DNA of 64,000 nucleotides from Nitrosomonadales bacterium (GTDB lineage Bacteria; Pseudomonadota; Gammaproteobacteria; Burkholderiales; Gallionellaceae): NCBI GenBank assembly GCA_016218415.1, contig JACRED010000008.1, positions 1 to 64,000 of the forward strand, read 5' to 3'. Shown piece by piece: positions 39,883 to 53,263 of this stretch (position 1 is its first letter; each line of letters starts with the position of its first letter). The notes under the pieces were generated by a model. It saw only the letters and a program-made list of their open reading frames with translations, ran no database searches and was not told where the DNA came from. The position numbers and the translations under genes were made by a program.

Positions 39883-39924
39883 GGGCCATGCCCGCGATTG
39901 TCTTTTTGTTCGCGGGCATGGCCC
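39883..39924. repeat. Nested palindrome (15-bp perfect arms)
   Basis: GGGCCATGCCCGCGA-N12-TCGCGGGCATGGCCC; each arm is itself palindromic (GCGGGC-ATG-GCCCGC). Confidence 0.8.
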
Positions 39925-39938
39925 GCTTCTGCAGGATG

Positions 39939-41468
39939 TTACTGTGTGTAAAACCTGACAACCTCCCACGCCGCAATACCCACCAGCAATATACTGATCA
40001 GCGTCAACAGGGAGTTATAACGCTTCTGCTGGCGCAAAAGTTTACGCAGCGTCTCATCGTTTTCATTGTCGTGGCGCTCGGTCAGGTAGCGGTGCAGCAG
40101 GCGCGGCAATTGCGGCAGCAGGGTGGCGTAGTTCGGCGCCTCGACCTTCAGCGCCTTGATGAAACCGCGCCAGCCGACCTGTTCGTTCATCCAGCGCTCC
40201 AGCCAGGGCTTGGCGGTCTTCCACAGGTCCAGTTCGGGGTCCAGTTGCAGGCCCAGCCCCTCGATGTTTAGCAGCGTCTTTTGCAGCAGCACCAGTTGCG
40301 GCTGGATCTCAATGCCGAAACGGCGCGAGGTCTGAAACAGCCGCAGCAACACGCGCCCGAACGACACCTCGCGCAGCGGCTTGTCGAAAATCGGCTCGCA
40401 CACCGCGCGGATCGCGGCTTCCAGTTCGTCCACCCGGGTCTCGGCCGGTGCCCAGCCGGACTCAATGTGCACCTCTGCGACACGTTTGTAATCGCGGCGG
40501 AAGAACGCGATGAAGTTCTGCGCGAGATAGCGTTTGTCCACATCGGTCAGCGTGCCCATGATGCCGAAATCCAGCGCGATGTATTGCCCACTGGCGGCCA
40601 CCTGCACGTTGCCCGGATGCATGTCGGCATGGAAGAATCCGTCGCGGAACACCTGGGTGTAGAAGATCTCCACGCCGTCCGACGCCAGTTTGGAAATGTT
40701 CACCTCGGCGGCCCGCAGCGCATCCACTTGGCTGATCGGTGTGCCGTACATGCGCTCCATCACCATCACTTCCGGCGTGCAAAAGTCCCAGTACATTTCG
40801 GGAACCAGCAGCAGATTAGAACCGGCAAAGTTGCGCCGCAACTGGCTGGCATTCGCGGCCTCGCGGGTCAGGTCCAGCTCGTCGGCCAGATGTTTCTCGA
40901 ATTCGCCGACCACTTCGCGCGGCTTGAGGCGACGACCATCCGCCCAGAGTTTTTCCACCATCTCCGCCGCCACCTTCAGCAGCGCGAGATCGTGGGCGAT
41001 GATGCGGCTGATGCCGGGGCGCAGCAGCTTCACCGCCGCCTGACGACCATCCGGCAGCACCGCAAAATGCACCTGCGCGACCGAGGCGCTGGCCACCGGC
41101 GTTTCCTCGAAGCTCTGGAACACCTCGTTTAACGGCTTGCCATAGGTCGCCTCCAGCACCGCGACAGCCTGGGCGGAAGGGAAGGGCGGCACCTGGTCCT
41201 GCAACTTGGCGAGCTCGTCGGCGATGTCGGCAGGCATCAGGTCGCGTCGCGTCGATAGCATCTGCCCGAACTTCACAAAGATCGGCCCGAGATTCTCCAG
41301 CGCCAGCCGCAGCCTGACCGCACGCGGTTTCTTGGTGCTGCGCATGAACAGCAGAATATTCAGCGGCACGCGCATCCAGCGCACCCGCTCGTGCGCGAGC
41401 AGGAACTCGTCCAGCCCGAAACGCAGCACGACGTAGATGATTTTGATTAAGCGGAAGAGGCGCAGCAA
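39939..41468 (-). CDS. ubiB: UbiB-family (ABC1/ADCK) ubiquinone biosynthesis protein kinase
   Basis: 509 aa; '[38 protein letters not shown]', '[27 protein letters not shown]'. Confidence 0.96.
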   Translation of the reverse strand: MLRLFRLIKIIYVVLRFGLDEFLLAHERVRWMRVPLNILLFMRSTKKPRAVRLRLALENLGPIFVKFGQMLSTRRDLMPADIADELAKLQDQVPPFPSAQAVAVLEATYGKPLNEVFQSFEETPVASASVAQVHFAVLPDGRQAAVKLLRPGISRIIAHDLALLKVAAEMVEKLWADGRRLKPREVVGEFEKHLADELDLTREAANASQLRRNFAGSNLLLVPEMYWDFCTPEVMVMERMYGTPISQVDALRAAEVNISKLASDGVEIFYTQVFRDGFFHADMHPGNVQVAASGQYIALDFGIMGTLTDVDKRYLAQNFIAFFRRDYKRVAEVHIESGWAPAETRVDELEAAIRAVCEPIFDKPLREVSFGRVLLRLFQTSRRFGIEIQPQLVLLQKTLLNIEGLGLQLDPELDLWKTAKPWLERWMNEQVGWRGFIKALKVEAPNYATLLPQLPRLLHRYLTERHDNENDETLRKLLRQQKRYNSLLTLISILLVGIAAWEVVRFYTQ

Positions 41469-41522
41469 GGGTGGATGGCTTTCTTGATTGTTCTATTGTT
41501 TCTAATGCACGCGATTTGAACC

Positions 41523-41840
41523 TTAGCCTGCGTTTTTATCGTTCGTTGTCGCAGTACGTTTGCGCCAATATCCAGGCTCGCGATGACTGTGCATTACAGC
41601 AATGATCAGCACGTAATCGGTTTCAATTGAGTAAAGTACCGCATAAGGAAAAACGCGGGTCAGGCAACGACGAATATCCTCATCAAGCACAGGCCAGTGC
41701 TCGGGTGTTTCAACTATCTGCTGAACGACATGTTCCACCGCAGATATAAACCGGAGCTCCAAACCATCCTGGCATCCAGCATAAAAGCGAGCGGCATCTT
41801 CATACTCGTCAAGTGCATCAGGATGGAACTCGAATCTCAT
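41523..41840 (-). CDS. RelE/ParE-family toxin
   Basis: 105 aa; 'MRFEFHPDALDEYEDAARFYAGCQDGLELRFISAVEHVVQQI...RCLTRVFPYAVLYSIETDYVLIIAVMHSHREPGYW'. Confidence 0.85.
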   Translation of the reverse strand: MRFEFHPDALDEYEDAARFYAGCQDGLELRFISAVEHVVQQIVETPEHWPVLDEDIRRCLTRVFPYAVLYSIETDYVLIIAVMHSHREPGYWRKRTATTNDKNAG

Positions 41841-42070
41841 CGTGCAACCGATTTCCGCACACGCTCCAAAGCTTCCCGTCCCGGGATGGTTTTAATTCGG
41901 CCATTCCTGACGTCATCACGACGGAGGTGCGCTTCGACCACCCAAAGTTGCCGAATATAGCCATCCTCCAAGGGATCAAGACTTTCAACGAGGCGATCCG
42001 CAAGCAACGCACGAGCTTCGCTGGGAAGGGCCAGTGCTTCCTCGGCGATTTGTTCAACGGTGAAGTTCAT
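41837..42070 (-). CDS. Addiction-module antitoxin component
   Basis: From Met at 42070: 'MNFTVEQIAEEALALPSEARALLADRLVESLDP...' typical of RelB-like/TIGR02574 antitoxins; overlaps the toxin by 4 bp. Confidence 0.8.
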   Translation of the reverse strand: MNFTVEQIAEEALALPSEARALLADRLVESLDPLEDGYIRQLWVVEAHLRRDDVRNGRIKTIPGREALERVRKSVAR

Positions 42071-42130
42071 GTTTTGGACTCCTGTGTATGATTCCATTTA
42101 GTAAAACTATTGTGATGCTGACCCCTTTAG

Positions 42131-42247
42131 CTAATGAAAGTGTGGATCGACCGAATACGAAAACGCTATCAGCATGCCGCCAATAATCAATTGGCCTGCA
42201 GCAATAAACTTTAAATTTATCTTCAAAGTCATCTGATGACCTAACAT
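42131..42247 (-). CDS. Candidate small single-TM protein (38 aa)
   Basis: Minus strand ATG 42247: MLGHQMTLKINLKFIAAGQLIIGGMLIAFSYSVDPHFH*; hydrophobic core of about 18 aa; not in the supplied ORF track because of size. Confidence 0.3.
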   Translation of the reverse strand: MLGHQMTLKINLKFIAAGQLIIGGMLIAFSYSVDPHFH

Positions 42248-42302
42248 AAAGTAGACGCCCTTAACAACAGGGGCAGACCAACGTTTTTAGCCTCTGCAAA
42301 TA

Positions 42303-44765
<2,463 letters not shown>

Positions 44766-44766
44766 A

Positions 44767-45891
44767 TTAGATGCGCATCGGCATGACAACGTAACGGAAG
44801 TCGTCATTATCCGGCGTTGTTATCAAAATACTGCTGTTCGGGTCGCCGAACGAAAAGACCGCTATTTCGCTGCTGATATTATTCAATCCATCCATCAGGT
44901 AGTTGACGTTAAAGCCGATATCGATGGCTTCGCCGTGGTAATCCGTCTCGATCTCTTCCTGGGCTTCTTCCTGTTCGCTGTTGCTGCTGATGATGCTTAA
45001 ATTCTTTTCGGTCAATACAAAGCGCACACCGCGGAATTTTTCGTTGGACAGGATCGCCGCGCGTTGCAGTGCCTGCTGGATACCCAGACGATTCATGTTC
45101 AGGTGGTTGCTGTACTTGGGGATAACGCGCTCGTAGTCAGGAAATTTTCCATCTATCACCTTGGTTACCAGGGTGATGCCGGAAAATGTCGCTTTGACCT
45201 GCTGTGCAGAAAACTCAAGCTCTACGGTATCTTCACCATCACCCAGAAGCTTGGACAGCTCAACCACAGCTTTGCGAGGCAGTATGATTTCCTGCTTTTC
45301 ATGGTTACCGTCGATAGTTCCCGCGTTGTATGCCAAGCGGTGTCCGTCTGTCGCTACGACTTTGAGTTTATTTCCCTCGATGATCAGCAAGACACCATTC
45401 AGGTAGTAACGAACATCCTGTTGTGCCATCGCATACTGAACGGAAAGCAACAAGGATTTAAGGGCTGATTGTTGAAGTACGATCTTTTTTGAATCTACCA
45501 GCTGGCTGTTAAGTTTAGGGAAATCCTGGGCAGGCAAAGTCTGCAAACTGAAGCGGCTCTTGTTAGATTTGATCAGTGCTTTGTTTTCCTTGGTCTCGAT
45601 CGAGATGGTGTTTTGTTCGGGAAGGATGCGAAGGATCTCCTGGAACTTTTTTCCTCCAACGGTAATCGCAGAAATTTCACCATCGTCTTTTTTTGTGTCT
45701 ACGGTAGTCGTAATCTGGATTTCCAGATCAGTAGCGGTAAATCGTATTTTGCCGGGCGTTTTTTCAATCAACACATTAGACAAGATTGGCAAGGTTTGCT
45801 TGCGTTCAACGATGCCGATTACAACTTGCAGCGGTTTAAGTATGGTTTCTTTTTTTGTTTTTTCAATAAACATAATATAAATTCCTAACAA
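44767..45891 (-). CDS. dnaN: DNA polymerase III beta sliding clamp
   Basis: 'LKPLQVVIGIVERKQTLPILSNVLIEK', C-terminal '...YVVMPMRI'; the ORF start may be slightly too early (MFIEKTKKE is a likely internal start). Confidence 0.98.
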   Translation of the reverse strand: MLGIYIMFIEKTKKETILKPLQVVIGIVERKQTLPILSNVLIEKTPGKIRFTATDLEIQITTTVDTKKDDGEISAITVGGKKFQEILRILPEQNTISIETKENKALIKSNKSRFSLQTLPAQDFPKLNSQLVDSKKIVLQQSALKSLLLSVQYAMAQQDVRYYLNGVLLIIEGNKLKVVATDGHRLAYNAGTIDGNHEKQEIILPRKAVVELSKLLGDGEDTVELEFSAQQVKATFSGITLVTKVIDGKFPDYERVIPKYSNHLNMNRLGIQQALQRAAILSNEKFRGVRFVLTEKNLSIISSNSEQEEAQEEIETDYHGEAIDIGFNVNYLMDGLNNISSEIAVFSFGDPNSSILITTPDNDDFRYVVMPMRI

Positions 45892-46002
45892 TACTAATAA
45901 TGGGGTGCTGTTCCCGTTGGTAAGGTTGATTAATCAATAAAAAACAAGGTGATACATTAATAGTTATAGACCTGTTTGGTTGTTGGTTGGGTAACTGATA
46001 AA

Positions 46003-46011
46003 TGTGGATAA
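46003..46011 (-). promoter_or_regulatory. DnaA box (consensus TTATCCACA)
   Basis: TGTGGATAA on plus, in the AT-rich dnaA-dnaN intergenic region. Confidence 0.65.
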
Positions 46012-46071
46012 CTTTTTCATTTTCATTTTTGTTCTGGTTGTTAACAAAGTATGCACAGTTAATTCACCACC

Positions 46072-47436
46072 TTATCCTTTTAAGGTTTGCAGTAATATCT
46101 TGTAATCGGCATCCATGGTTGTGTTACTTGCTCTCAGGTCGGCAATTGTTTTGCAGGCGTGGATCACGGTCGAATGATCTTTTCCTCCAAACGAGTTGCC
46201 TATTTCCGGGAGGCTCATTGTTGTTAATTCCCTGGCCAAAGTCATGGCGAGCTGTCTTGGTCGCGTGAGATTTCGGGTGCGTTTTTTAGAGAGCAGGTCG
46301 CTGATTTTGAGGCGATAGTATTCTGCCACGGTTTTTTGAATATTCTCGACCGATATCTGCCGGCTTTGTGCAACCAGGATGTCTTTCAAGGCTTCCTTTG
46401 CTGTTTCCACTGAAATGATACGTTTGTGGAATTTTGCATACGCTTCGACGCGTTTTAATGCGCCTTCAAGTTCACGGATATTCGAGTTAACGTGTTTAGC
46501 AACAAAAAATGCGACGGTGTCATCAAGCGTATAGCCGCCCAGAGAAGCTTTTTTCAACAGGATGGCTACGCGCATTTCCAATTCTGGAGGTTCAATCGCC
46601 ACGGTCAGGCCCCATCCAAAACGGGAAACCAGTCGGCTTTCCAGTCCCGCGATCTCTTTGGGAAAGGTGTCGCTGGTTAAGATAACCTGTTTGTGTGAAT
46701 CAACCAACGTATTGAAAGCGTAAAAGAATTCCTCTTGAGTTTTGGCTTTCCCAGCAAAAAACTGGATATCGTCGATGAGCAGGATATCCAGGGAATGGTA
46801 GAACTGTTTGAATTCCTCAAATTTATTTGTCTGGTATGCGCGTACGACATCTGCAACATACCTTTCGGCATGCATGTAGCATATTTTTGCTTGGGGATTG
46901 TTCAAGCGGATCTGATTGCCGATGGCTTGTAATAAATGTGTTTTGCCCAGGCCGACGCCGCCGTATATGAATAGCGGATTATAGGAAACACCAGGCAATT
47001 CAGCTACTTGAGTTGCTGCGGCAAAAGCCAGCTGGTTCGCTTTTCCGATTACAAAGTTGTCGAAAGCAAGATTGGGGTTCAGCTTTCCATATCCGCGGAA
47101 TGATGTTTCGATCTTGGGTTTGTTATCGGCTGGAACGACGGTTTTTGCGGATGTGCCGGGTGGACGCGTTTCGACCGGTTTGCTGGCAGGGGTTATATCG
47201 AGGACGCGAAACTCGAACGAGGGTGCCCGCGAAAAAGCCAAATTGGCCTGTCGAGCGATCTCAGGCAAAAACCGCTCCTGAACGAGTTTCAGGGTAAAGC
47301 TGTTGGGCGCGGTCAGAATCAGTGAGCCGTTCTCGCTTTTGAGCAATAGGGGTTTTATCCAGGAGTTATATTGTTGCGGTGGCAGGCTCTTTTCGAACGA
47401 GCGAAGGCATGAATCCCAAAAAGAAATGTCCTGCAT
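46072..47436 (-). CDS. dnaA: Chromosomal replication initiator protein DnaA
   Basis: 454 aa; 'NPLFIYGGVGLGKTHLLQAIGN', 'LLIDDIQFFAGK', C-terminal 'GNSFGGKDHSTVIHACKTI'. Confidence 0.99.
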   Translation of the reverse strand: MQDISFWDSCLRSFEKSLPPQQYNSWIKPLLLKSENGSLILTAPNSFTLKLVQERFLPEIARQANLAFSRAPSFEFRVLDITPASKPVETRPPGTSAKTVVPADNKPKIETSFRGYGKLNPNLAFDNFVIGKANQLAFAAATQVAELPGVSYNPLFIYGGVGLGKTHLLQAIGNQIRLNNPQAKICYMHAERYVADVVRAYQTNKFEEFKQFYHSLDILLIDDIQFFAGKAKTQEEFFYAFNTLVDSHKQVILTSDTFPKEIAGLESRLVSRFGWGLTVAIEPPELEMRVAILLKKASLGGYTLDDTVAFFVAKHVNSNIRELEGALKRVEAYAKFHKRIISVETAKEALKDILVAQSRQISVENIQKTVAEYYRLKISDLLSKKRTRNLTRPRQLAMTLARELTTMSLPEIGNSFGGKDHSTVIHACKTIADLRASNTTMDADYKILLQTLKG

Positions 47437-47594
47437 AGTTGCGTGGGAAAAATGTTTCGAAGACGGGTAACGATAAGTTTATATTCTACATGGTCGACTT
47501 AAACTTATCCACAGGCAAAAAAGTAAAATCTACTTGACACACATGCCTTAAGGCTTTGTAATAGCAGGTTCTACGATTTACCGAGGACAAAAAC
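47437..47594. other. Candidate replication origin region (dnaA-rpmH intergenic)
   Basis: AT-rich, contains a perfect TTATCCACA at 47505-47513, and lies exactly where gene strand switches (dnaA-dnaN-gyrB minus; rpmH onward plus). Confidence 0.55.
47534..47562 (+). promoter_or_regulatory. Sigma70-type promoter for rpmH operon
   Basis: TTGACA (47534-47539), 17-bp spacer, TGTAAT (47557-47562), 32 bp before the rpmH ATG. Confidence 0.75.
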
Positions 47595-47729
47595 ATGAAA
47601 CGCACCTATCAACCGTCAGTAACCAAAAGAAAACGTACCCATGGCTTTTTGGTGCGCATGAAAACACGCGGAGGCCGCGCGGTCATCAATGCGCGTCGTG
47701 CCAGAGGCCGTGCAAGACTCGCAGTTTAA
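47595..47729 (+). CDS. rpmH: 50S ribosomal protein L34
   Basis: [44 protein letters not shown] (44 aa). Confidence 0.99.
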   Translation: MKRTYQPSVTKRKRTHGFLVRMKTRGGRAVINARRARGRARLAV

Positions 47730-48084
47730 TATCCCGGCGGCCAAATTTACTATTGCGCACAGGCTGTTGCGCGAAGATGGTTTTGGCCATGTCGTTCATG
47801 CCGAAAGCATGGCGAATAGACATTTCAAGGTTTTTTTTGTCCAAAATGGCAGAAATAATGCCCGGTTGGGCATAGTCTCGAGCAAAAAGATCTTGCCCAG
47901 AGCAGTGGACAGGAATCGGGTTAAAAGACTAATCCGAGAAACGTTTCGCCAACACAGCATTAAAAGCCGCAAACTGGACGTGGTTGTGATGGTGAGACCG
48001 GCCTATGCTCAAGATGCCAGTATGCAAAACAATAACCTGGCAATGCTACTGGATGGGGTGGAAAATAGATGCGCAGGATTGTGA
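47689..48084 (+). CDS. rnpA: Ribonuclease P protein component
   Basis: '[31 protein letters not shown]' RNase P signature; overlaps the rpmH 3' end. Confidence 0.97.
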   Translation: MRVVPEAVQDSQFNIPAAKFTIAHRLLREDGFGHVVHAESMANRHFKVFFVQNGRNNARLGIVSSKKILPRAVDRNRVKRLIRETFRQHSIKSRKLDVVVMVRPAYAQDASMQNNNLAMLLDGVENRCAGL

Positions 48085-48278
48085 TCAAGTTGATACATGG
48101 CTACCAATATCTGATCAGTCCGCTTAGTCCTCCAACGTGCAGGTTCACTCCCACTTGTTCACATTACACCAGCGAGGCCTTGGCCAAGTACGGTGTAATC
48201 AAGGGTGGCTGGCTCGGTATAAAACGATTGTTGCGTTGCAACCCATGGAATCCCGGCGGGTATGACCCCGTACCCTAA
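48069..48278 (+). CDS. yidD: Membrane protein insertion efficiency factor YidD
   Basis: 69 aa; '[62 protein letters not shown]'. Confidence 0.98.
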   Translation: MRRIVIKLIHGYQYLISPLSPPTCRFTPTCSHYTSEALAKYGVIKGGWLGIKRLLRCNPWNPGGYDPVP

Positions 48279-48293
48279 CACTTAGGCTTGATT

Positions 48294-49952
48294 ATGGACC
48301 TACAAAGACTGTTTTTGTTTTTAATCTTCGCCTTTTCGCTGGTACTGGTTTGGGACGGCTGGCAACGCTATCAACATCCTGAAAAGTATGTTCAGCAGGA
48401 GGTGGCGGGCAAGGACACATCCAAGCAGCCAGAACTGTCTGCCGGACAAGGTATGCCCGCCACAAGCGGTGTGCGGGCAGCTATAGCCGAGCAGGCTGCG
48501 CTCCGCGCAAGCGGGAAAACGGTACACGTAAAGACCGACGTCATTGAGGCCGAGATCAGCACTATCGGCGGCGATATCAATCATTTGGCGTTATTGAAGC
48601 ATGCTGATGGGCTGGATAAGAATAAACCGCTGGTGTTGTTTCAGCGCGGCGAGGGTACGCACAATTATGTCGCTCAAAGCGGTCTGTTGGGTGCAGGTTT
48701 GCCTAACCACAACAGTCTGTTTGTTGCGGAGCAAGAAAAATACGAGCTTTCCGGTAATGCTGAACAGCTGCAGGTAAGACTGAACGCAGAAGGCAGTAAT
48801 GCGCTCAAGGTCACGAAAATCATCACATTTCACAAGGCAAGCTATCTGATCGATGTTGCCTACGAACTGGAAAACCCTAGTCAGCAGGCGATAGCGACAA
48901 GCAGTTATTTCCAGCTGATCAGGGATAGTGTGGCGCCGAATGGCAGTTCAGTATTTTTGCCGACTTATACCGGTGTGGCTGTCTATACCGACAAGGAAAA
49001 ATTCAAGAAAGTAGACTTCAAGACCATAGAAAAGGGTCAGGCGGACCATGCCAAACACGCCGAAGACGGCTGGATTGGCATGCTGCAACACTATTTCGTT
49101 GCTGCATGGTTGCCCAGGGAAAAGAGCGACCGTGAGTATTTTACGCGCAAACTGGATGGAGATTTGTACGCCGCAGGGATGGTGCTGCCAGAGCAGACAA
49201 TAGAGCCCGGACAAAAAGCCATCATAAGCTCGACACTTTATGCCGGCCCGGCACAGACGAGTCTGGATAAAATCGCTCCAGGTTTGGGGTTGACCGTGGA
49301 TTACGGCTGGTTGACCATTATTGCCACCCCGATATTCTGGCTGATGTCGCTGTTCAACGACTGGACGCATAATTGGGGCGTTGCCATCATCCTGTTGACC
49401 ATCCTGATCAAGCTGCTGTTTTTCCCGCTTTCGGCGGCAAGCTATCGTTCGATGGCGAAGATGCGCCTGGTTGCGCCCAAGCTGGAAAAGATTAAACAGC
49501 AACATGGCAATGACCGCGAGCAATTGAATCGCGCCATGATGGACCTGTACAAAACCGAGAAAATCAACCCATTGGGAGGCTGCCTGCCGGTACTGATCCA
49601 GATACCGGTATTCATTGCATTGTACTGGTCGATTCTGGCGAGTGTCGAAATGCGGTATGCGCCATTTTTCGGCTGGATAACCGACTTGTCAGCTGCTGAT
49701 CCTTACTACATCCTGCCGGTAATCATGGGGTTGAGCATGGTCGTCCAAATGCGCCTTAACCCCGCCCCGCCGGATCCAATACAGGCCAAGGTTATGCAAA
49801 TCATGCCTATCGCTTTCAGCGTGATGTTCTTTTTCTTTCCCGCTGGACTGGTGTTGTATTCCATCGTGAATAACCTGTTATCTATCGCCCAGCAGTGGTA
49901 TATCACCCGGGCGGCGGAAACCGAGAAAAAAGGTGCTGTTGCCAAACGTTGA
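48294..49952 (+). CDS. yidC: Membrane protein insertase YidC
   Basis: '[24 protein letters not shown]', '[32 protein letters not shown]', '[21 protein letters not shown]'. Confidence 0.99.
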   Translation: MDLQRLFLFLIFAFSLVLVWDGWQRYQHPEKYVQQEVAGKDTSKQPELSAGQGMPATSGVRAAIAEQAALRASGKTVHVKTDVIEAEISTIGGDINHLALLKHADGLDKNKPLVLFQRGEGTHNYVAQSGLLGAGLPNHNSLFVAEQEKYELSGNAEQLQVRLNAEGSNALKVTKIITFHKASYLIDVAYELENPSQQAIATSSYFQLIRDSVAPNGSSVFLPTYTGVAVYTDKEKFKKVDFKTIEKGQADHAKHAEDGWIGMLQHYFVAAWLPREKSDREYFTRKLDGDLYAAGMVLPEQTIEPGQKAIISSTLYAGPAQTSLDKIAPGLGLTVDYGWLTIIATPIFWLMSLFNDWTHNWGVAIILLTILIKLLFFPLSAASYRSMAKMRLVAPKLEKIKQQHGNDREQLNRAMMDLYKTEKINPLGGCLPVLIQIPVFIALYWSILASVEMRYAPFFGWITDLSAADPYYILPVIMGLSMVVQMRLNPAPPDPIQAKVMQIMPIAFSVMFFFFPAGLVLYSIVNNLLSIAQQWYITRAAETEKKGAVAKR

Positions 49953-51276
49953 TACCATTGCCGCCATCGCCACCGCGCAGGGGCGGGGTGGTGTGGGGGT
50001 GGTACGGGTTTCCGGTCATAATATCGAGGCAATGGTTGGCGGGATACTGGGCAAGTTGCCCGCCGCTCGGCATGCCACCTTATGCAACTTTCTGGATGTA
50101 AATGGCGACACCCTGGATCAGGGTGTCGCTTTGTATTTTCCGGCCCCGCATTCCTATACTGGTGAACATGTGCTCGAATTGCACGGGCACGGCGGACCGG
50201 CTGTGCTGCAATTGCTGCTGAACCGCTGTCTGGATCTGGGCGCGCGGCTCGCGCAACCCGGCGAATTCACGCGGCGCGCCTTCCTGAACAACAAGCTCGA
50301 TCTGGCGCAGGCGGAAAGTGTCGCTGACCTGATCGATGCCAATACTGCAGAAGCGGCGCGCAGTGCGATGCGCTCGCTGCGCGGGGAGTTCTCGGCCGCC
50401 ATACACAGCCTGGTGGACAGGTTGATCCATCTGCGCATGCTGGTTGAGGCGATGCTGGATTTTCCAGAAGAGGAGGTGGATGCCGTCGACATCGAGCAGC
50501 GCGATGCGCTACTAAAGGATATCCGGTTGCGCCTGCAACACACGCTGGAAACCGCAAAACAGGGTTGTTTGCTGCGCGAGGGTGCGCATGTGGTGATTGC
50601 CGGACAACCGAACGTCGGTAAATCCAGCCTGCTGAACCAGCTTTCCGGTGAAGACGTGGCGCTGGTCAGCGACATCCCTGGCACCACCCGCGATGTCATA
50701 CGCCAGGCTATCCAGATACGCGGTGTCCCGTTGCATATCATGGACACGGCCGGATTGCGCGAATCAGAAGATGTCGTGGAGAACATGGGCATCGCGCGCA
50801 CTCGCCAGACGCTACATCGCGCCGATCTGATTCTGGTGTTGCTGGATGCCAGCAAGGGGATCACGGCGCAGGATGAGGCCATTCTTGCAGGGTTGCCGGC
50901 AGATATCCCGCAATTGCTGGTGCTGAACAAGGTGGATCTGATGAGCGGCCCCCATCCCCAATTGCGGGGGGCGATGCCAGACGTACGTGTCTCGGCCAAG
51001 ACGGGCGAGGGGATAGAGACGTTGCGCGACAGGCTGCTGGAGGGAGTGGGATGGCGCGACCAGGAAAGCGGTGCGTTCATGGCGCGGGAACGCCATTTGC
51101 GCGCGCTGGCATTGGCGCAAAACCATCTGCTTCAAGCGAGTGGGGTCGTTGGACGCGCGGAGTTGTTCGCTGAAGAGTTGCGGCTGGCGCAGCGCGCGCT
51201 GAACGAGATCACCGGCGAATTCACCTCCGATGACTTGCTCGGCGAGATATTTTCCCGGTTCTGCATCGGAAAATAA
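49933..51276 (+). CDS. mnmE: tRNA modification GTPase MnmE
   Basis: GTG start; '[21 protein letters not shown]', '[31 protein letters not shown]', C-terminal 'FSRFCIGK'. Confidence 0.99.
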   Translation: MLLPNVDTIAAIATAQGRGGVGVVRVSGHNIEAMVGGILGKLPAARHATLCNFLDVNGDTLDQGVALYFPAPHSYTGEHVLELHGHGGPAVLQLLLNRCLDLGARLAQPGEFTRRAFLNNKLDLAQAESVADLIDANTAEAARSAMRSLRGEFSAAIHSLVDRLIHLRMLVEAMLDFPEEEVDAVDIEQRDALLKDIRLRLQHTLETAKQGCLLREGAHVVIAGQPNVGKSSLLNQLSGEDVALVSDIPGTTRDVIRQAIQIRGVPLHIMDTAGLRESEDVVENMGIARTRQTLHRADLILVLLDASKGITAQDEAILAGLPADIPQLLVLNKVDLMSGPHPQLRGAMPDVRVSAKTGEGIETLRDRLLEGVGWRDQESGAFMARERHLRALALAQNHLLQASGVVGRAELFAEELRLAQRALNEITGEFTSDDLLGEIFSRFCIGK

Positions 51277-51283
51277 TTTAACC

Positions 51284-51299
51284 TGTTTCACGTGAAACA
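51284..51299. promoter_or_regulatory. parS site (perfect 16-bp palindrome)
   Basis: TGTTTCACGTGAAACA in the mnmE-mnmG intergenic region. Confidence 0.95.
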
Positions 51300-51361
51300 A
51301 CGCGTTTTGGATTATGGGTGCGCTGAGGTATGATGCGCGTCCTTTCCGAAGCAGCGATGCC

Positions 51362-53263
51362 ATGAAATTTCCAGATGTCTTTGATGTGATTGTGGTGGGC
51401 GGAGGGCATGCCGGTACCGAGGCAGCCCTGACGAGCGCGCGCGCAGGTTGCAGGACGCTGCTGCTAAGCCACAACATCGAGACGCTGGGGCAGATGTCCT
51501 GCAACCCATCCATAGGTGGAATCGGCAAAGGACATCTGGTCAAGGAAGTGGATGCGCTCGGTGGCGCAATGGCAGCCGCTACCGACGAAGGCGGTATCCA
51601 GTTTCGCATCCTGAATTCCAGCAAGGGGCCGGCAGTGCGTGCTACCCGCGCGCAGGCCGACCGTATCCTATACAAACAAGCCATCCGAACCCGTCTGGAA
51701 AATCAGGCCAACCTGTGGTTGTTCCAGCAAGCGGTGGACGACCTGCTGGTCGAACAGGACAGGGTGTGCGGGGTGGTTACCCAGCTTGGTTTGCGCTTCA
51801 GCGCAAAAACCGTGGTGCTGACGACGGGCACGTTTTTATCCGGGCTGATCCATGTCGGGCAGGCGAATTACCAGGCGGGCCGCGCTGGCGATCCGCCGTC
51901 CATCAGTCTGGCGCATCGTCTGCGCGAATTGAAGTTGCCGGTAGGGCGGCTGAAAACCGGCACGCCTCCGCGCATCGACGGACGTACCATCGATTATTCG
52001 GTGATGCAGGAACAGCCCGGCGACAATCCCGTGCCGGTATTTTCATTCATGGGCAATGCAGCCCAACATCCCAGGCAGTTGCCGTGCTGGATCACAGAGA
52101 CCAATCAGCGTACCCATGACATCATCCGGGGCGGGCTGGATCGTTCGCCGCTGTTTACGGGCGTGATAGAAGGGGTGGGCCCGCGCTATTGTCCGTCGAT
52201 TGAAGACAAGATCACCCGCTTTGCCGACAAGTCCTCGCACCAGATTTTCCTCGAGCCGGAGGGGCTAACAACTCACGAGATATATCCAAACGGGATTTCC
52301 ACCAGCCTGCCGTTCGATGTGCAGCTGGACTTGGTGCGTTCGATCAAAGGGCTGGAAAATGCGCATATCCTGCGTTCCGGCTATGCGATCGAGTACGATT
52401 ATTTCGACCCGCGCGGTCTGAAAAGCTCGCTGGAAACCAAGGCGATACAGGGATTGTTTTTTGCCGGACAGATCAACGGCACTACCGGCTACGAAGAGGC
52501 TGCAGCACAGGGTTTGCTGGCCGGTATCAATGCCGCACTGCAGGCAAGCGAGCGGGATGCGTGGTGTCCGCGTCGCGATGAAGCATATCTTGGCGTGATG
52601 GTGGATGACCTGATTACGTCAGGCGCTTCGGAGCCGTACCGTATGTTCACCAGTCGCGCCGAATACCGCTTGCAGTTGCGCGAGGATAATGCCGACCTGC
52701 GTTTGACCGAGACCGGGCGCAAGCTGGGTATTGTGGATGATATGCGTTGGCAGGCATTCGAACAAAAGCGCGAGGCGATCGCACGCGAGCAGGAGCGCCT
52801 GCGCGGCACCTGGGTGAACCCACGCAACCTGCCGGAAACGGAGGCGGTGCGCGTGCTGGGCAAGCCTATTGAGCGCGAGTATTCACTGCATGAGCTGCTG
52901 CGCCGCCCGGATGTGAATTATGCCGGCCTGCTGAGTTTGCCGGGTGCGGGTGAGGCCGTGACCGACGAAAAAGTTGCCGAACAGGTGGAAATCCAGGCGA
53001 AATATCACGGTTACATTGAACGGCAGCGCGACGAGATCGGGCGCAGCGAACAATATGAAACGTTGCCGTTGCCGGGAAATCTGGACTATCGCGAGGTGCG
53101 CGGGTTGTCCATCGAGGTGCAACAAAAGCTCAACCAGCATAAACCGGAAACCGTAGGTCAGGCAGCACGGATTTCCGGGGTTACCCCGGCGGCGATTTCG
53201 CTGCTGCTGGTGCACCTGAAGCGCGGATTTCGCGATGACCAGACTGACAAGAAGCGCGCGTGA
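51362..53263 (+). CDS. mnmG: tRNA uridine-5-carboxymethylaminomethyl modification enzyme MnmG (GidA)
   Basis: Start at [29 protein letters not shown]; '[26 protein letters not shown]'. Confidence 0.99.
   Translation: MKFPDVFDVIVVGGGHAGTEAALTSARAGCRTLLLSHNIETLGQMSCNPSIGGIGKGHLVKEVDALGGAMAAATDEGGIQFRILNSSKGPAVRATRAQADRILYKQAIRTRLENQANLWLFQQAVDDLLVEQDRVCGVVTQLGLRFSAKTVVLTTGTFLSGLIHVGQANYQAGRAGDPPSISLAHRLRELKLPVGRLKTGTPPRIDGRTIDYSVMQEQPGDNPVPVFSFMGNAAQHPRQLPCWITETNQRTHDIIRGGLDRSPLFTGVIEGVGPRYCPSIEDKITRFADKSSHQIFLEPEGLTTHEIYPNGISTSLPFDVQLDLVRSIKGLENAHILRSGYAIEYDYFDPRGLKSSLETKAIQGLFFAGQINGTTGYEEAAAQGLLAGINAALQASERDAWCPRRDEAYLGVMVDDLITSGASEPYRMFTSRAEYRLQLREDNADLRLTETGRKLGIVDDMRWQAFEQKREAIAREQERLRGTWVNPRNLPETEAVRVLGKPIEREYSLHELLRRPDVNYAGLLSLPGAGEAVTDEKVAEQVEIQAKYHGYIERQRDEIGRSEQYETLPLPGNLDYREVRGLSIEVQQKLNQHKPETVGQAARISGVTPAAISLLLVHLKRGFRDDQTDKKRA

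Noticed and set aside
40281-41132. 283-aa plus-strand ORF
   Set aside because: Antisense shadow of ubiB.
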